Assembly (NCBI GenBank): GCA_015665455.1
Contig: JADFAD010000013.1
Location: 210,165-274,164, forward strand
Length of the DNA: 64,000 nucleotides
Source of the DNA: Oceanospirillaceae bacterium
Lineage (GTDB): Bacteria; Pseudomonadota; Gammaproteobacteria; Pseudomonadales; Litoribrevibacteraceae
Direction of reading: 5' to 3'
Position numbers and translations under genes: made by a program. Positions 63,948 to 64,000 of the stretch are shown here, piece after piece (positions within the stretch are counted from its first letter, which is position 1; each line of letters opens with the position of its first letter). The notes under the pieces were generated by a model, which was not told where the DNA came from, ran no database searches, and saw only the letters and a program-made list of their open reading frames with translations.

Positions 63948-64000
63948 GGCGCTTGACGATGACCTACTCTCACATGGGGAGACCCCACACTACCATCGGC
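63948..64000 (-). rRNA. rrf: 5S ribosomal RNA, 3' part (cut by window edge)
   Basis: The reverse complement gives the typical 5S 3' end, GCCGATGGTAGTGTGGGG followed by TCTCCCCATGTGAGAGTAGG, then TCATCGTCAAGC, matching the Pseudomonas-type 5S. About 53 bases are inside the window. The remainder of the rRNA operon would lie to the right. Confidence 0.95.

Overview
The window looks like chromosomal DNA of a moderately AT-rich marine gammaproteobacterium, most like the Oceanospirillales/Pseudomonadales. This rests on gene content: a tandem fadD pair beside hrpA and an alpha/beta hydrolase (a Pseudomonas-like order), a dnaX-ybaB-recR-rnd-ycgL-ycgN housekeeping block, an AlkK-type acyl-CoA ligase, a family I lipase with its dedicated foldase, and a minus-strand 5S rRNA gene at the right edge. 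No phage, insertion sequence, CRISPR array or tRNA was seen. No database search was possible, so family names come from recognised motifs and general layout.

Layout. 1-5.9 kb: hrpA (partial), two long-chain acyl-CoA ligases, an alpha/beta hydrolase and a secreted PDZ-like protein. 6.0-23.1 kb: one long minus-strand run of about 16 mostly overlapping or closely packed genes. In transcription order these are ApbE flavin transferase, a triheme HzsA-like lipoprotein, a small CX4CH cytochrome-like lipoprotein, two outer-membrane barrel proteins (one with an SH3 domain), a TlpA-type thioredoxin, a DUF4266 peptide with a Gly/Cys tail, a DUF3570 barrel, an unknown exported protein, three TPR proteins, a small exported protein, then ExbB, two ExbD-like proteins and a TonB/AgmX-like energiser. 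I regard this as the best candidate for an undescribed system: an envelope-spanning redox complex coupled to a proton-driven motor. 23.2-25.3 kb: CoxE-like VWA plus MoxR ATPase. 25.5-27.4 kb: cysK and a YafJ-type amidotransferase. 27.5-30.6 kb: a membrane VWA protein with a very acidic cytoplasmic tail. 31.2-36.9 kb: ycgN, ycgL, rnd, recR, ybaB and dnaX, the last with an apparent programmed -1 frameshift site.

37.2-39.7 kb: a bufferin-type copper/RiPP operon (bufA1-bufB-bufC-DoxX). 40-44.5 kb: a secreted trypsin-like protease with a neighbouring stand-alone copy of its N-terminal domain, and a triple LamG secreted protein. 44.9-46.5 kb: AlkK-like ligase. 46.9-50.9 kb: two PEGA lipoproteins and a secreted caspase/formylglycine-enzyme-fold fusion. 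50.8-52.8 kb: LysR regulator divergent from a monooxygenase/DUF2798/RidA set. 52.8-57 kb: DUF4384 protein, YugP-like zinc peptidase, periplasmic chorismate mutase and a YdgA-like protein. 57.2-59.6 kb: lipase divergent from its foldase. 59.6-61.1 kb: TetR/SDR divergent pair with two clear operators. 61.3-63.8 kb: divergent acyltransferase and an ankyrin/MORN lipoprotein. The 5S rRNA terminator and the 3' end of the 5S gene close the window.

Lipid use is a recurring theme (fadD pair, alpha/beta hydrolase, alkK-like ligase, lipase plus foldase, acyltransferase). Another is envelope proteins of unknown role, many of them lipoproteins or outer-membrane barrels.
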